From: Neobacillus niacini
GTDB lineage: Bacteria; Bacillota; Bacilli; Bacillales; Cytobacillaceae
Length of the DNA: 64,000 nucleotides
Direction: 5' to 3'
Assembly (NCBI RefSeq): GCF_023715785.1
Contig: NZ_JAMBOX010000016.1
Location: forward strand, 1 to 64,000
Shown: positions 25,703 to 35,440 of the stretch, piece after piece
Layout: each line of letters begins with the position of its first letter
Numbering within the stretch: the first letter of the stretch is position 1
The notes under the pieces: generated by a model
Seen by the model: the letters and a program-made list of their open reading frames with translations, nothing else
What the model was told of the DNA's origin: nothing
The model's database searches: none
Program-made: the position numbers and the translations under genes

Positions 25703-27322
25703 ATGATGGATGTTCAATTAACCACCATTTCTTTACTAGAAAGAGCAGAGAAATATTTCGCTAAGAAAACGGTTGTTTCCAGGACTTCATCTGGTATTCA
25801 ACGATTCACTTATCAACAAATAGGTGAGAGAACCAGAAGATTATCAAGTGTTCTGGAAAACATGGGTGTGAGCAGAGGGGATATGGTTGGAACCATAGGC
25901 TGGAACCATCACTGGCATTTAGAAGCGTATTTTGCAATTCCCAATATGGGAGCTGTCCTCCATACAATAAATTTTCGCCTCTCGGACGAACATTTAATAT
26001 ATATCATCAACAATGCAAAGGATAAGGTTTTGCTTGTTGACAAAGATTTCCTACCTATTATTGAAAGAGTGAAGGACAAGATTCCAACAGTTGAGTCGAT
26101 TATTGTGATGACTAATGAGGAAGAGCTTCCGAATACGGCGCTGAGTTCATTGTATTTATACGAAAAACTGATTCGAAATGGGGAGCCGAACTATCAGTAT
26201 CCAACAGATATTAAGGAAAGTGAACCCGCAGGAATTTGCTATACATCTGCAACTACTGGAAATCCAAAGGGTGTCTTGTATTCCCATCGGAGCATGGTCC
26301 TGCACAGCATGGCTCAAAGCATGACGGATGGAGTCGGCATTTCAGAAGAGGACACAGCTCTTGTCATCGTTCCGATGTTCCACGTCAATGCATGGGGACT
26401 GCCTTTTACGGCGGCAATGTTAGGCACGACCCAGGTATTACCTGGACCGAATTTCACACCTAAGATTCTTTTAGAGCTAATTCAATCTGAAAAAGTGACG
26501 TTAACAGCAGCTGTGCCAACTGTTTTGCTAGGTATATTAAATGAGCTGGAATCCAATCCATATGATACTTCAAGTCTACGGATGATTGTGAATGGGGGAT
26601 CAGCAGCTCCAAAAAGTATGATTCGAGATTACGAGATGAAACATAAAATTCCATTCTATCAAGGTTATGGAATGACAGAAACAAGTCCGTTTGTTTCGAT
26701 CACCCGGTTGAAAAGCTATCAGCAGGATCTGCCTTACGAATCGAAGCTTGACTTAAAAGCAAAGCAAGGAATAATGATTACGGGAGTAGAAGCAAAAATT
26801 ATTGATGAGAATGGCGAAGTCCAATGGGATGGAACGAGTATGGGAGAATTGCTGCTCCGCGGGCCGTGGATTACGGATTCCTATTATAGGGAGACAGAGA
26901 AAACAAAAGAAGCAATCGTGGACGGTTGGCTCCATACAGGGGATGTCGCCACTATTGATGAAGAGGGCTTTGTAAAACTGGTCGACCGAACAAAAGACTT
27001 AGTAAAAAGCGGTGGAGAATGGATTTCTTCGGTAGATCTAGAAAATGCCATTATGTCTCATGAAGCGGTAGCAGAAGCGGCAGTTGTTGGCTTGCCTCAT
27101 CCAAAATGGCAGGAACGCCCGATAGCAGTAGTTGTTTTAAAAGAGAAATTTAAAAATAAAGTGACAAAAGAGGACATCATCGAATTTATTAAACCGCAGT
27201 TTGCTAAATGGTGGATTCCGGATGATGTCATTTTGATGGATGAAATCCCTAAAACCTCTGTTGGAAAGTTTCTAAAGCGAGCGTTAAGGGAGAAGTTGGA
27301 ATCCTTCTTTGTGGTGAAGTAA
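25703..27322 (+). CDS. Acyl-CoA ligase (AMP-forming)
   Basis: This 539-residue ANL-family ligase activates a carboxylic acid with ATP and CoA. It has a phosphate loop YTSATTGNPKG (180-190), YGMTETSP (A5), GWLHTGDVATIDEEGF (A7), RTKDLVKSGGEWIS (A8) and catalytic Lys522 in TSVGKFLKR. It resembles medium/long-chain fatty-acyl-CoA synthetases. It is closely related to the ligase at 62097-63719, showing that the two catabolic blocks share a component. Its position between the hydrolase and the importer genes suggests it activates the released acid for beta-oxidation. Confidence 0.85.
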   Translation: MMDVQLTTISLLERAEKYFAKKTVVSRTSSGIQRFTYQQIGERTRRLSSVLENMGVSRGDMVGTIGWNHHWHLEAYFAIPNMGAVLHTINFRLSDEHLIYIINNAKDKVLLVDKDFLPIIERVKDKIPTVESIIVMTNEEELPNTALSSLYLYEKLIRNGEPNYQYPTDIKESEPAGICYTSATTGNPKGVLYSHRSMVLHSMAQSMTDGVGISEEDTALVIVPMFHVNAWGLPFTAAMLGTTQVLPGPNFTPKILLELIQSEKVTLTAAVPTVLLGILNELESNPYDTSSLRMIVNGGSAAPKSMIRDYEMKHKIPFYQGYGMTETSPFVSITRLKSYQQDLPYESKLDLKAKQGIMITGVEAKIIDENGEVQWDGTSMGELLLRGPWITDSYYRETEKTKEAIVDGWLHTGDVATIDEEGFVKLVDRTKDLVKSGGEWISSVDLENAIMSHEAVAEAAVVGLPHPKWQERPIAVVVLKEKFKNKVTKEDIIEFIKPQFAKWWIPDDVILMDEIPKTSVGKFLKRALREKLESFFVVK

Positions 27323-27376
27323 CTGAAATTTCCGCATATTTGATTAATACTAAATTACGAGGGAGTGAGTATATCG

Positions 27377-28984
27377 ATGAAAACATCGAAAAAGTGGTTA
27401 AATATGAGTTTTGCCCTAATTTTGACTATGGTTCTCGTTCTAGCTGGCTGTTCATCATCAAGCGAAACTTCTAAAGAAACCAATTCCAATAATAACTCCA
27501 CTGGAAATAACACGAACAAAGTAAAGGTTCTAAAAGTAGCGATGCCTGGAAATGCGACCAGATTAGATCCGGCTTTTGCCGCTTCCGCACCAGACCTAAC
27601 AGTGAACCAAACTCTCTATAATGGTCTTGTTCGATTTAAGCCTGGAACTGTTTCTATCGATGGAATCGAGGGAGATTTGGCGGAATCTTGGGAAACCAGT
27701 GATGATGGAACAGTTTGGACGTTTAAGCTTCGAAAAGGTGTCCAATGGCATTTCGGTTACGGGGAACTGAAAGCTGCAGACGTAAAGTGGACCTATGAAC
27801 GTCTGTTAAATCCTGAAACCGGCTCACCATATCTTGAGGATTTAAAAGTTATTAAAGAAATTCAAACTCCTGATGACTATACGGTAGTTTTCCATTTACA
27901 TCGTCCTGACCCTTCTTTCCTTCCGCGATTACTGGGTGACGATTCAGCAGGGGCCATCGTTAAGAAAGAAGCAATTGAGGAAGCGGGTAAAGATTCAATG
28001 GTAAAACCAGTAGGGACTGGGCCATTCATGCTAAAAGAGTATAAACTCAATGAAAAAGTGGTACTAGAAAAAAATAAAGATTTCTTCCGCGGCGAACCAA
28101 AGCTAGATGGTATTGAGTTTATTACAATGACAGAACAAAATGCAGTGGATATTGCCATGGAAAAAGGCGAGATTCATATGGCAACTGGAAATGCGGATAA
28201 GCTATGGGTTGAGAAGACAGAGAAAAAAGATTTCACTATTGAATATCCGGATCCACCGCTCAACTGGTTACTTCACCTTGATTCAACCATTAAACCGCTC
28301 GATGATATTCGTGTTCGAAAAGCGGTTGCCCATGCCATTGATATGGAAAGATTCGTAAAGGAAGTTTATACCCCAAAGGTTGCAACGCTTGCTTCTGGAC
28401 CGTTGGCAAGTAACATGGAGGGGCATGCGGATTTGGGGAATTATAAGTATGACCCTGAATTATCAAAGAAATTACTAAAAGAGGCTGGCTACCCAAATGG
28501 ATTGGAACTGCCACCAAACTTTGTTAATACTCGCTCTTCGTATCTAAATCAGATGACCTTTATCCAAGAACAATTGCGCCAAGTAGGAATTAAAATGGAA
28601 TTAAAGCAGGCTGATATTCCTACGTATCAAGCAAATATTCGTAAAGGGTTGAACAATATTAGTCTATATACTAAAAATTTCAAGCCTCATGCTGCTTTTC
28701 CAGCCAATTACTTTTTCCATACTGGATCCATTGGAAAAACGAATTTTTCAAAGTATGACAAATCAGATAGCTTAATAGAGCAGGCGGCACAAGAAATGGA
28801 TCCTAAGAAGTCAAAAGAATTGTATGAGGAACTTCAAAAACAAATCATGGATAATTATTCAATCATTCCACTGATTGAAACAAAAAGTATCCTCTTCAGG
28901 AGACCGGAAGTTAAGCTTGGATACGATTTCAAGGGTACGTTTGTTTATTCCTACCCAATCTATGAAACAACGGATATAGAGTAG
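27377..28984 (+). CDS. ABC importer solute-binding lipoprotein (family 5)
   Basis: This 535-residue lipoprotein of the DppA/OppA/NikA family has a signal MKTSKKWLNMSFALILTMVL and lipobox LAGC. A Ser/Asn-rich tether precedes the SBP_bac_5 fold (WTFKLRKGVQWHFGYG, GTGPFMLKEY). ATG 27377 follows GGGAGTGA; a TTG 12 nt earlier is less likely. It captures an oligopeptide-like or other amphipathic solute outside the cell for the permease/ATPase genes that follow. Given its neighbours, the ligand is more likely the block's catabolic substrate than a peptide. Confidence 0.85.
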   Translation: MKTSKKWLNMSFALILTMVLVLAGCSSSSETSKETNSNNNSTGNNTNKVKVLKVAMPGNATRLDPAFAASAPDLTVNQTLYNGLVRFKPGTVSIDGIEGDLAESWETSDDGTVWTFKLRKGVQWHFGYGELKAADVKWTYERLLNPETGSPYLEDLKVIKEIQTPDDYTVVFHLHRPDPSFLPRLLGDDSAGAIVKKEAIEEAGKDSMVKPVGTGPFMLKEYKLNEKVVLEKNKDFFRGEPKLDGIEFITMTEQNAVDIAMEKGEIHMATGNADKLWVEKTEKKDFTIEYPDPPLNWLLHLDSTIKPLDDIRVRKAVAHAIDMERFVKEVYTPKVATLASGPLASNMEGHADLGNYKYDPELSKKLLKEAGYPNGLELPPNFVNTRSSYLNQMTFIQEQLRQVGIKMELKQADIPTYQANIRKGLNNISLYTKNFKPHAAFPANYFFHTGSIGKTNFSKYDKSDSLIEQAAQEMDPKKSKELYEELQKQIMDNYSIIPLIETKSILFRRPEVKLGYDFKGTFVYSYPIYETTDIE

Positions 28985-28990
28985 CCTACT

Positions 28991-29032
28991 GTTGGGGGAA
29001 GGGGCGTAGTTTTCTTCCCTCTTCTTCCCAAC
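28991..29032 (+). promoter_or_regulatory. Intercistronic hairpin after the binding-protein gene
   Basis: GTTGGGGGAAG pairs with CTTCTTCCCAAC across the 62-nt gap to the permease gene. There is no T tract, so mRNA stabilisation or partial termination that favours the binding protein is the likely role. The second importer has a comparable hairpin at 58177-58209. Confidence 0.5.
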
Positions 29033-29055
29033 TTTATGAAAACGGGGTGGTTGTT

Positions 29056-29991
29056 TTGTTGAAATTTTTAGTACGACGATTATTGGTTGCTATACCTACA
29101 GTTTTTATCACATTAACCATCATTTTTTTTGCTCTTAGAGTTCTTCCGGGTGACCCGGCTCTAGTGATTTTGGGTGAAAATGCCAGTGAGGACGCATTGA
29201 AAAATTTACGACAGCAAATGGGATTGGATTTGCCTGTATGGCAACAGTATTTACATTATTTAGGCAATATCCTTAGCGGAGATTTTGGTGAATCCATTGC
29301 ATCAGGAACCCCGGTTATGACACTTATTGCAGATAATTTTCTGCCCACCATCACTTTGTCCATTAGTAGTATTGTCGTTGGGTGTATCCTAGGGATTCCA
29401 ATTGGGATCTTATCAGCCTTAAAGCCAAATTCTTGGATCGATTCCTTCATGCGAGTTGTTTCATTTATTTGGTTATCATCACCGCCATTTTTACTAGGAA
29501 TTCTCCTAATTTTAGCTTTTTCTCTTAAGTTAAATGTTTTCCCATCTATGGGATCAGGTGAAGGGTTTTGGGGAAGTTTATTCCACTTAATTCTGCCTAC
29601 CTTTACATTAGGTTTAATCCTTTCTGGTGTTATGATGAGATTCGCCCGTGCCAGTATGCTGGAGGAAATCAATCAAGATTATATCAGAACAGCAAAGGCA
29701 AAAGGAATTCCAAACAAGGTAGTAATTTTTAAACATGCCTTAAGAAATAGTCTTATTCCCGTTATTACCGTCATTGGTATTGATATAACCGCTTTAATTA
29801 GTGGAGCTGTTATCACAGAAACGATCTTTAGCCGTCCGGGCCTAGGAAGTCTAGCGGTAGGTGCGATTGTAACGAGAGACTTTGCGATTCTTCAAGGATG
29901 CTTAATTCTTTTTGCGCTATTGGTTATCTTTGTGAACTTAATTGTAGATGTGAGTTATTCCTTTGTTAACCCAAAAATAAGGCCAAGATAA
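29056..29991 (+). CDS. ABC importer permease (DppB-type)
   Basis: This 311-residue inner-membrane permease has six hydrophobic helices. The EAA-like motif is DYIRTAKAKGIPNKVVIFKH (~residues 210-230). A TTG start at 29056 behind GGGGTGG gives the usual MLKFLVRRLL beginning; a GTG at 29047 overlaps the ribosome site. It pairs with the DppC-type permease downstream to form the channel for the solute delivered by the upstream lipoprotein. Confidence 0.8.
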   Translation: MLKFLVRRLLVAIPTVFITLTIIFFALRVLPGDPALVILGENASEDALKNLRQQMGLDLPVWQQYLHYLGNILSGDFGESIASGTPVMTLIADNFLPTITLSISSIVVGCILGIPIGILSALKPNSWIDSFMRVVSFIWLSSPPFLLGILLILAFSLKLNVFPSMGSGEGFWGSLFHLILPTFTLGLILSGVMMRFARASMLEEINQDYIRTAKAKGIPNKVVIFKHALRNSLIPVITVIGIDITALISGAVITETIFSRPGLGSLAVGAIVTRDFAILQGCLILFALLVIFVNLIVDVSYSFVNPKIRPR

Positions 29992-30022
29992 ATAAATTTA
30001 ATAGGAAAGGAGAGATGCTAAA

Positions 30023-30946
30023 ATGGTACAGCCATTACGACAGGAAACCGACCCTAATCTTGTTTCGGAAATTTCAAATACAGAAATACCAGTTAAAAAA
30101 CGTGTCAAATCTGCAGAATGGGCCGCTTTTAAGAAAAACCCTTTAGGAATGACAGGGCTGGTGATTTTAGTTTTTATGTTATTGGTTGCCATAGCGGCTC
30201 CGTTCATCATGCCCCATGATCCGCTGGCACAAGATGTTGCGAATCGTGCGAAGGGTGTCTCAGGAGAACATTGGCTTGGAACGGACCCTTTAGGGAGAGA
30301 TATTTTAAGCCGTGTCATTTTGGGATCACAAACCTCCTTATTTGTTGGCTTTATTTCAGTAGCAGTCAGCACTATTGTAGGAGGATTGCTAGGGATGGTT
30401 GCTGCTTATAAGGGGGGCTGGCTTGACGATGTATTAATGAGAATCCTTGAATCCATCATGATGATACCGCTTTTATTATTTGGATTAATGGTTCTTGTCG
30501 CATTAGGGTCAAGTATGACTACTTTAATCATTGTGATTAGCATTGGGTTAATTCCTGGTGTAGCAAGAATGGCAAGGGGATCCGCCCTGGAAGTAAAAGA
30601 ACGGGAGTATATAAAAGCTGCAATCTCTTTAGGGGCAGGAAACTTTCGGGTGATCATGCAGCATATTTTCCCGAATATTTTAGGACCGCTCTTGGTCATT
30701 TCCACCCTTCACATGTCTTCTGCCATTCGGATTGAAGCTAGTCTTAGTTTTCTGGGAGTTGGTGTTCAGCCTCCGACACCTACATGGGGAAATATGATTC
30801 AGGAAGGGTTTACATATATCACTTCTACTCCTGGACTAGTCCTTTACCCTGGGTTGGCATTACTCATTATATCGATTGCGTTTAATGTTGTGGGCGATGC
30901 GATCCGGGATGCCTTCGATCCCCATATTAAACGACAGAGAAAGTAG
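30023..30946 (+). CDS. ABC importer permease (DppC-type)
   Basis: This 307-residue permease has a cytosolic N-terminus containing the OppC-N motif (KKNPLGMTGLVILVFMLLVA) and the extracytoplasmic segment HWLGTDPLGRDILSR. The coupling EAA loop is EYIKAAISLGAGNFRVIMQH. ATG 30023 follows AAAGGAGAG. It lies 31 nt after its partner and 11 nt before the first ATPase. Confidence 0.85.
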   Translation: MVQPLRQETDPNLVSEISNTEIPVKKRVKSAEWAAFKKNPLGMTGLVILVFMLLVAIAAPFIMPHDPLAQDVANRAKGVSGEHWLGTDPLGRDILSRVILGSQTSLFVGFISVAVSTIVGGLLGMVAAYKGGWLDDVLMRILESIMMIPLLLFGLMVLVALGSSMTTLIIVISIGLIPGVARMARGSALEVKEREYIKAAISLGAGNFRVIMQHIFPNILGPLLVISTLHMSSAIRIEASLSFLGVGVQPPTPTWGNMIQEGFTYITSTPGLVLYPGLALLIISIAFNVVGDAIRDAFDPHIKRQRK

Positions 30947-30957
30947 GAGGTAGGAAA

Positions 30958-31920
30958 ATGGTTGCTGTTTTGGAAATTAAAGATTTACAAGTCGGCAGGA
31001 AAAACAAAGAAGGGTTTAATGCCATACTAGAGAACGTTAGCTTTTCCATAAATGAAGGGGAATTTGTGGCAGTTGTTGGAGAAAGCGGCTGTGGAAAAAG
31101 CATGACTGCTTTATCTATTATGGGTCTCCTTCCAAAGTCGATGCAAGTCGGTTCAGGCTGCATTTTATATAATGGCAAAGATATAACCAAGATGTCTGTG
31201 AAAGAAATGAATAAAATTCGGGGAAAAGAAATATCTATGATTTTTCAAGAGCCGATGACATCATTGAACCCGTCTTTCACGATTGGGAACCAACTGGCAG
31301 AAGTCTTTAAATACCATACGGACTTAAATGCCAAAGAAATTAAAAAAAGGTCGATTGAAGTCCTAAATCAAGTAAAAATACCTGATGCTGAAGAAAAATT
31401 AAAGGCTTATCCTCATGAACTTTCCGGGGGAATGAGGCAGCGTGTCATGATTGCGATGGCTCTGGCCTGTAATCCGAAGGTCTTGATAGCGGATGAACCG
31501 ACAACGGCCTTGGACGTTACCATACAAGCGCAAATACTCGAATTATTGTATGAACTCCAACAGAATTTGAATATGACGGTAATCATGATTACCCATGATT
31601 TAGGGGTTGTGGCAGAAACCTGTCAAAAGGCAGTGGTGATGTATGCAGGTCAAGTGATTGAAGAAGCGTCCGTTGAGGATTTGTATGATAATCCTAAACA
31701 TCCCTATACAAAAGCCTTAATGCTTTCTGTTCCGAAATTAGGAAGCGGAAAGAAGGAACTGTACTCCATTGAGGGGGCTGTACCTGACTTTGACAATATG
31801 CCTAAAGGATGTCGCTTTAATCCCCGCTGTCCAGCTGCCACACATGAATGCAGAGAGAAAGAACCGCAATTAATGGATGTTGGGCATGGAAGGAGGGTAC
31901 GATGTTGGCACTTCATGTAA
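30958..31920 (+). CDS. ABC importer ATPase (DppD-type)
   Basis: This 320-residue nucleotide-binding subunit has Walker A GESGCGKS, a Q-loop in MIFQEPMTSLNP, signature LSGGMRQR, Walker B VLIADEPTTALD and an H-loop in ITHDLGVV. A C-terminal oligopeptide-transporter extension with a Cys cluster (CRFNPRCPAATHECREKEP) may bind an Fe-S centre, as in related subunits. AGGAGG lies 7 nt before the ATG. It overlaps the next ATPase gene by 19 nt and should heterodimerise with it. Confidence 0.9.
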   Translation: MVAVLEIKDLQVGRKNKEGFNAILENVSFSINEGEFVAVVGESGCGKSMTALSIMGLLPKSMQVGSGCILYNGKDITKMSVKEMNKIRGKEISMIFQEPMTSLNPSFTIGNQLAEVFKYHTDLNAKEIKKRSIEVLNQVKIPDAEEKLKAYPHELSGGMRQRVMIAMALACNPKVLIADEPTTALDVTIQAQILELLYELQQNLNMTVIMITHDLGVVAETCQKAVVMYAGQVIEEASVEDLYDNPKHPYTKALMLSVPKLGSGKKELYSIEGAVPDFDNMPKGCRFNPRCPAATHECREKEPQLMDVGHGRRVRCWHFM

Positions 31921-32891
31921 AAGAAGAAATTCTAATCGATGTAAAAAATCTAACTAAATACTATCCCATGAAGGGAACCTTCTTTGGTAAATCCAAGGAT
32001 GTCATCAAAGCGGTTGATGGTGTTTCCTTTCAGGTAAGAAAGGGTGAAACATTTAGCATTGTTGGAGAATCAGGTTGTGGTAAAAGTACCACAGGCATGT
32101 CCCTATTAAGATTAATCGAACCTACTTCGGGTGAAGTTGTTTTTAAGAATAAAAATGTTTTAGAAATGAAGAGAAACGAGATGCTGGACTACCGGCAAAA
32201 TATACAGGTTATCTTCCAAGATCCCTATAGTTCTTTAAATCCAAGACACACCATTAAGAAAATTTTAAGTGAACCATTTGCCATTAATACGAAACTATCT
32301 AACGCGCAAATTGAAGATGAAGTGATCAACCTTCTTAGACTAGTCGGTATGGATGTCCATCATTTATATCGGTATCCCCATGAATTTTCCGGCGGCCAAC
32401 GGCAGCGAATTGGCATTGCAAGAGCACTTGCATTGAACCCACAGCTCATTATTTGTGATGAGCCGGTATCAGCATTAGATGTCTCAATTCAATCACAAAT
32501 ATTAAATTTACTAAAGTCACTTCAAAAAAAACTTAGGCTAACCTATATTTTTATCTCCCATGATTTAAGTGTAGTGGAACATATCAGTGATCGGGTTGCT
32601 GTTATGTACCTTGGGAAAATAGTTGAAATCGGCACCCGGGAACAAATATTCAATCATCCTCAGCACCCTTATACAAAGGCATTGTTATCATCGGTTCCAG
32701 TAGCTGACCCAAAATTAAAGAAATTGACACAACGAGTTCATTTAGAGGGAGATGTTCCAAGTCCGAAAAACCCGCCAAAGGGCTGCCCGTTTTATTCCAG
32801 ATGTCCGATAAGACTGGATTCTTGTAATCAAACCGCCCCTGTATTAAAGGAGGTTTCGCATGAGCATCAAGCTTCGTGCCACCTAATATAA
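31902..32891 (+). CDS. ABC importer ATPase (DppF-type)
   Basis: This 329-residue ATPase is partner to the preceding gene. Motifs are GESGCGKST (Walker A), FQDPYSSLNPR (Q-loop), FSGGQRQR (signature), LIICDEPVSALD (Walker B) and ISHDLSVV (H-loop), with a C-terminal CPFYSRCPIRLDSC cluster. The start at ATG 31902 is chosen because GGAAGGAGGG precedes it; the frame is open further upstream inside the neighbour. It completes the five-gene importer. Confidence 0.9.
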   Translation: MLALHVKEEILIDVKNLTKYYPMKGTFFGKSKDVIKAVDGVSFQVRKGETFSIVGESGCGKSTTGMSLLRLIEPTSGEVVFKNKNVLEMKRNEMLDYRQNIQVIFQDPYSSLNPRHTIKKILSEPFAINTKLSNAQIEDEVINLLRLVGMDVHHLYRYPHEFSGGQRQRIGIARALALNPQLIICDEPVSALDVSIQSQILNLLKSLQKKLRLTYIFISHDLSVVEHISDRVAVMYLGKIVEIGTREQIFNHPQHPYTKALLSSVPVADPKLKKLTQRVHLEGDVPSPKNPPKGCPFYSRCPIRLDSCNQTAPVLKEVSHEHQASCHLI

Positions 32892-32913
32892 AAACAATTT
32901 GAGGAGGATGGAA

Positions 32914-34146
32914 ATGGTAAGAAATGGCCTGAATATGCTTGATTCACAAATGAACCAGGTTTTTGAGAGTAGGACAAATGATGTCCAATTAATTGAATTT
33001 AAACAAGATTTTTTCTATGCGCCTGGTTTTGGGAATGTTGGGGTAGTCCTAACAACTGAAGGTGTAGTTGTTATTGATACTTGTATTAGCCCAGAACACG
33101 CACAAAAAATATATAAGGAAATTCGTAGTCGGACAGACTTGCCAATCCGTTATATTATCTACACACATGGACATATGGACCATGTAAATTCAGCAGAAGT
33201 ATTTAAGGAAAATGAGACGACTGTGATTGCCCATGAAAATGTTGTCGATAGATTTAAAAAATATCAAATCTTGAAGGCCCATAGGCAACGGATTGGCTCC
33301 GTTCAATTTGACAACAAAACAACTGACGTGAAAAAATACGATTTTACCTACCCAGATATTACCTTTCATACCGATTACGAATTTAAACTCGGGGAAAAGA
33401 CGTTTCAAATTGTCCACGGAAAAGGGGAAACCGACGACCATTGCTTTGTTAGCATACCGGGGGAAAAGGTTATTTATTCTGGTGACTTTTTCATCTCGTC
33501 CTTCCCTAATATTGGGAACCCATTAAAAGAGGTGCGCTTTGAAAGGGAATGGTTTGAATCCTTAGAAAAAATCAGAGCTAGGCAGCCGGAATTCCTCGTT
33601 CCGGGCCATGGGGATCTTTTTGATAATAAGGACACGATTCAAACCGCTTTACAAGATATCATAGAATGCCTGCGTTTTGTCCATGATGAGGTCATTTATC
33701 ATATGAATAAGGGTACTTCGCTAGAAGATATGCTAGATCAGATAAAACTGCCCGAGCATTTGGAAAAAAGTGAATACATTCAACCTCACTATGGCTGTTT
33801 AATGTTTGCCATTAAAGGAACTCACCGTAGATATTCCGGTTGGTTTGATGGGAACCCGACAAACCTGCAGCCTGCTAAACAAAAGGTTGTAGCGAAGGAA
33901 ATTCTGTCTTTTATCCCAAATCAAAACGCCATCCTGGAAAAATGTAAACAGCTTCGTGCTAATGGCGAGTATCAAATGGCGCTACATTTGATTGATTTAC
34001 TCGTATTTGGAAGTGAAGAATCGGAGGCTTTGGTATTAAAAGCTGAATTAACCAAAAAACTTTCTGAGACAAATGAAAATTTTATCATGCGAAACATTTA
34101 TAAACAAATTGCCCAAAGAATGGTAACAGAAAATACCCATAAGTGA
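32914..34146 (+). CDS. Metallo-beta-lactamase-fold alkylsulfatase-like hydrolase 3
   Basis: This 410-residue protein has an MBL domain with the full canonical metal motif THGHMDH (H85, H87, D89, H90), a second-site HGKGETDDH, SGDFF and PGHGD. A dimerisation-like domain containing YSGWFDGNPTNLQP follows, as in alkylsulfatases, but the C-terminal SCP2-like domain is absent. It therefore differs from the two long paralogs earlier in the block. ATG 32914 follows GAGGAGG with 6-nt spacing. It likely hydrolyses an ester (sulfate, phosphate or thioester) in the cytosol. It overlaps the next gene's ribosome site. Confidence 0.75.
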   Translation: MVRNGLNMLDSQMNQVFESRTNDVQLIEFKQDFFYAPGFGNVGVVLTTEGVVVIDTCISPEHAQKIYKEIRSRTDLPIRYIIYTHGHMDHVNSAEVFKENETTVIAHENVVDRFKKYQILKAHRQRIGSVQFDNKTTDVKKYDFTYPDITFHTDYEFKLGEKTFQIVHGKGETDDHCFVSIPGEKVIYSGDFFISSFPNIGNPLKEVRFEREWFESLEKIRARQPEFLVPGHGDLFDNKDTIQTALQDIIECLRFVHDEVIYHMNKGTSLEDMLDQIKLPEHLEKSEYIQPHYGCLMFAIKGTHRRYSGWFDGNPTNLQPAKQKVVAKEILSFIPNQNAILEKCKQLRANGEYQMALHLIDLLVFGSEESEALVLKAELTKKLSETNENFIMRNIYKQIAQRMVTENTHK

Positions 34147-34157
34147 GGTGGAAGGAA

Positions 34158-35381
34158 ATGAGTATAGCTAGTATACAAAATGATATGAAAAACTATGCAT
34201 CACAAAACAGCGAAGTGGATTTCAAAAAGGTGAGGGACGGGTATTACTTTGTAAAAGCGTTTGGGAATGTTGGTGTTGTTGAAACAGATGAGGGAATAGT
34301 GGTAATAGACAGTACCTTAAGTACCGCGCAGGCAGAAGGAATCCTATCAAACATCAGAAAGGTGACTAATCAGCCGATTAAATATTTGATTTACACTCAT
34401 GGACATGGTGATCATGTTGGCGGGGCCAGAGTCTTTAAAAATGAAGGGGCACAAATCATTGCCCAGCGGAATGTTATTGCCCGCTTAGAAAGATATAAGG
34501 AATTAAATAACTACCATTATATTATTAACGAGCGTCAATTCGCTACAAGTTTTCAAATGAGTAATCTATGGGATGAGGTTTTGTTTCCAGATATTGTTTA
34601 TGATCAAGAATATGTATTTACACTGGGCGGAAAGACGTTTCATCTAATACATGGTAAAGGGGAAACCGATGATGCTACAGTGATCCATATTCCAGAGGAT
34701 GATGTCGTGTTCACCGGTGACTTTATCATTCGCTCTTTTCCGAATGTTGGGAATCCCGCAAAGGATATCCGATTTGCTAAAGAATGGGCTCTTATGATGG
34801 AGAAAATTCGCAACCTGCAACCCAAAATTACAATTCCTGGACATGGACCTTATATCAATGATTCGAAAATTTTCGATGCTCACACCAAAGCTATCAAGGA
34901 ATCAATGGAATTTGTCCAAGAATGTGTCGTTTCGGGGTTAAATGGTGGGGAATCTTTAGAAGAAATTCTCGAAAGTGCGGAACTGCCTTCTCATTTGGAA
35001 GAAGGTCCATATTTAGCTCAATTTTATGGCTGCTTGGATTTTGCCATTAGAGGCACATACCGTCGATACACCGGTTGGTATGATGGAAATCCTACCAATC
35101 TATATCCCGAAAAGAGCAGGACAGTTGCGGCTGAAATTAATAGTCTGATTGCAAATGAGGAAAAAATCCTAAATAGAGTAAGTGAACTGATTCAAATAAA
35201 TAAGCATCGACTTGCTCTCTATCTGTTGGATATTATTATTGATTCAGAAGGAAAGTTATGTAAGGAAGCTCAAAACGTTAAAGCAGAGATAGTTGCACAC
35301 CTATCTGAAGTAGACCAAAATTATATGAGGAAAAACATTTATCATAATGCTTCAAAGGTAATGTTGAAGAAATCTCACTAA
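34158..35381 (+). CDS. Metallo-beta-lactamase-fold alkylsulfatase-like hydrolase 4
   Basis: This 407-residue paralog of the preceding gene has THGHGDHVGG (H81, H83, D85, H86), HGKGETDDAT, TGDFI, PGHGPY and YTGWYDGNPTNLYP. In the second-site segment the other copy ends TDDH while this one has TDDA, so one ligand may differ. There is no SCP2 domain. ATG 34158 follows GGTGGAAGGA. It is the last gene of the block and ends before a strong hairpin. Two adjacent copies hint at a heteromer or at two related substrates. Confidence 0.75.
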   Translation: MSIASIQNDMKNYASQNSEVDFKKVRDGYYFVKAFGNVGVVETDEGIVVIDSTLSTAQAEGILSNIRKVTNQPIKYLIYTHGHGDHVGGARVFKNEGAQIIAQRNVIARLERYKELNNYHYIINERQFATSFQMSNLWDEVLFPDIVYDQEYVFTLGGKTFHLIHGKGETDDATVIHIPEDDVVFTGDFIIRSFPNVGNPAKDIRFAKEWALMMEKIRNLQPKITIPGHGPYINDSKIFDAHTKAIKESMEFVQECVVSGLNGGESLEEILESAELPSHLEEGPYLAQFYGCLDFAIRGTYRRYTGWYDGNPTNLYPEKSRTVAAEINSLIANEEKILNRVSELIQINKHRLALYLLDIIIDSEGKLCKEAQNVKAEIVAHLSEVDQNYMRKNIYHNASKVMLKKSH

Positions 35382-35390
35382 TAATAGGAA

Positions 35391-35440
35391 GCTCTTTACA
35401 AAGGAATGATAAATTTCTTTGTAAAGAGCATTTATAATTT
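35391..35440. terminator. Bidirectional terminator between block 2 and its right-hand regulator
   Basis: GCTCTTTACAAAG (35391-35403) pairs perfectly with CTTTGTAAAGAGC (35417-35429), and ATTTATAATTTT follows. It lies between the convergent genes ending at 35381 and 35440. Confidence 0.8.
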
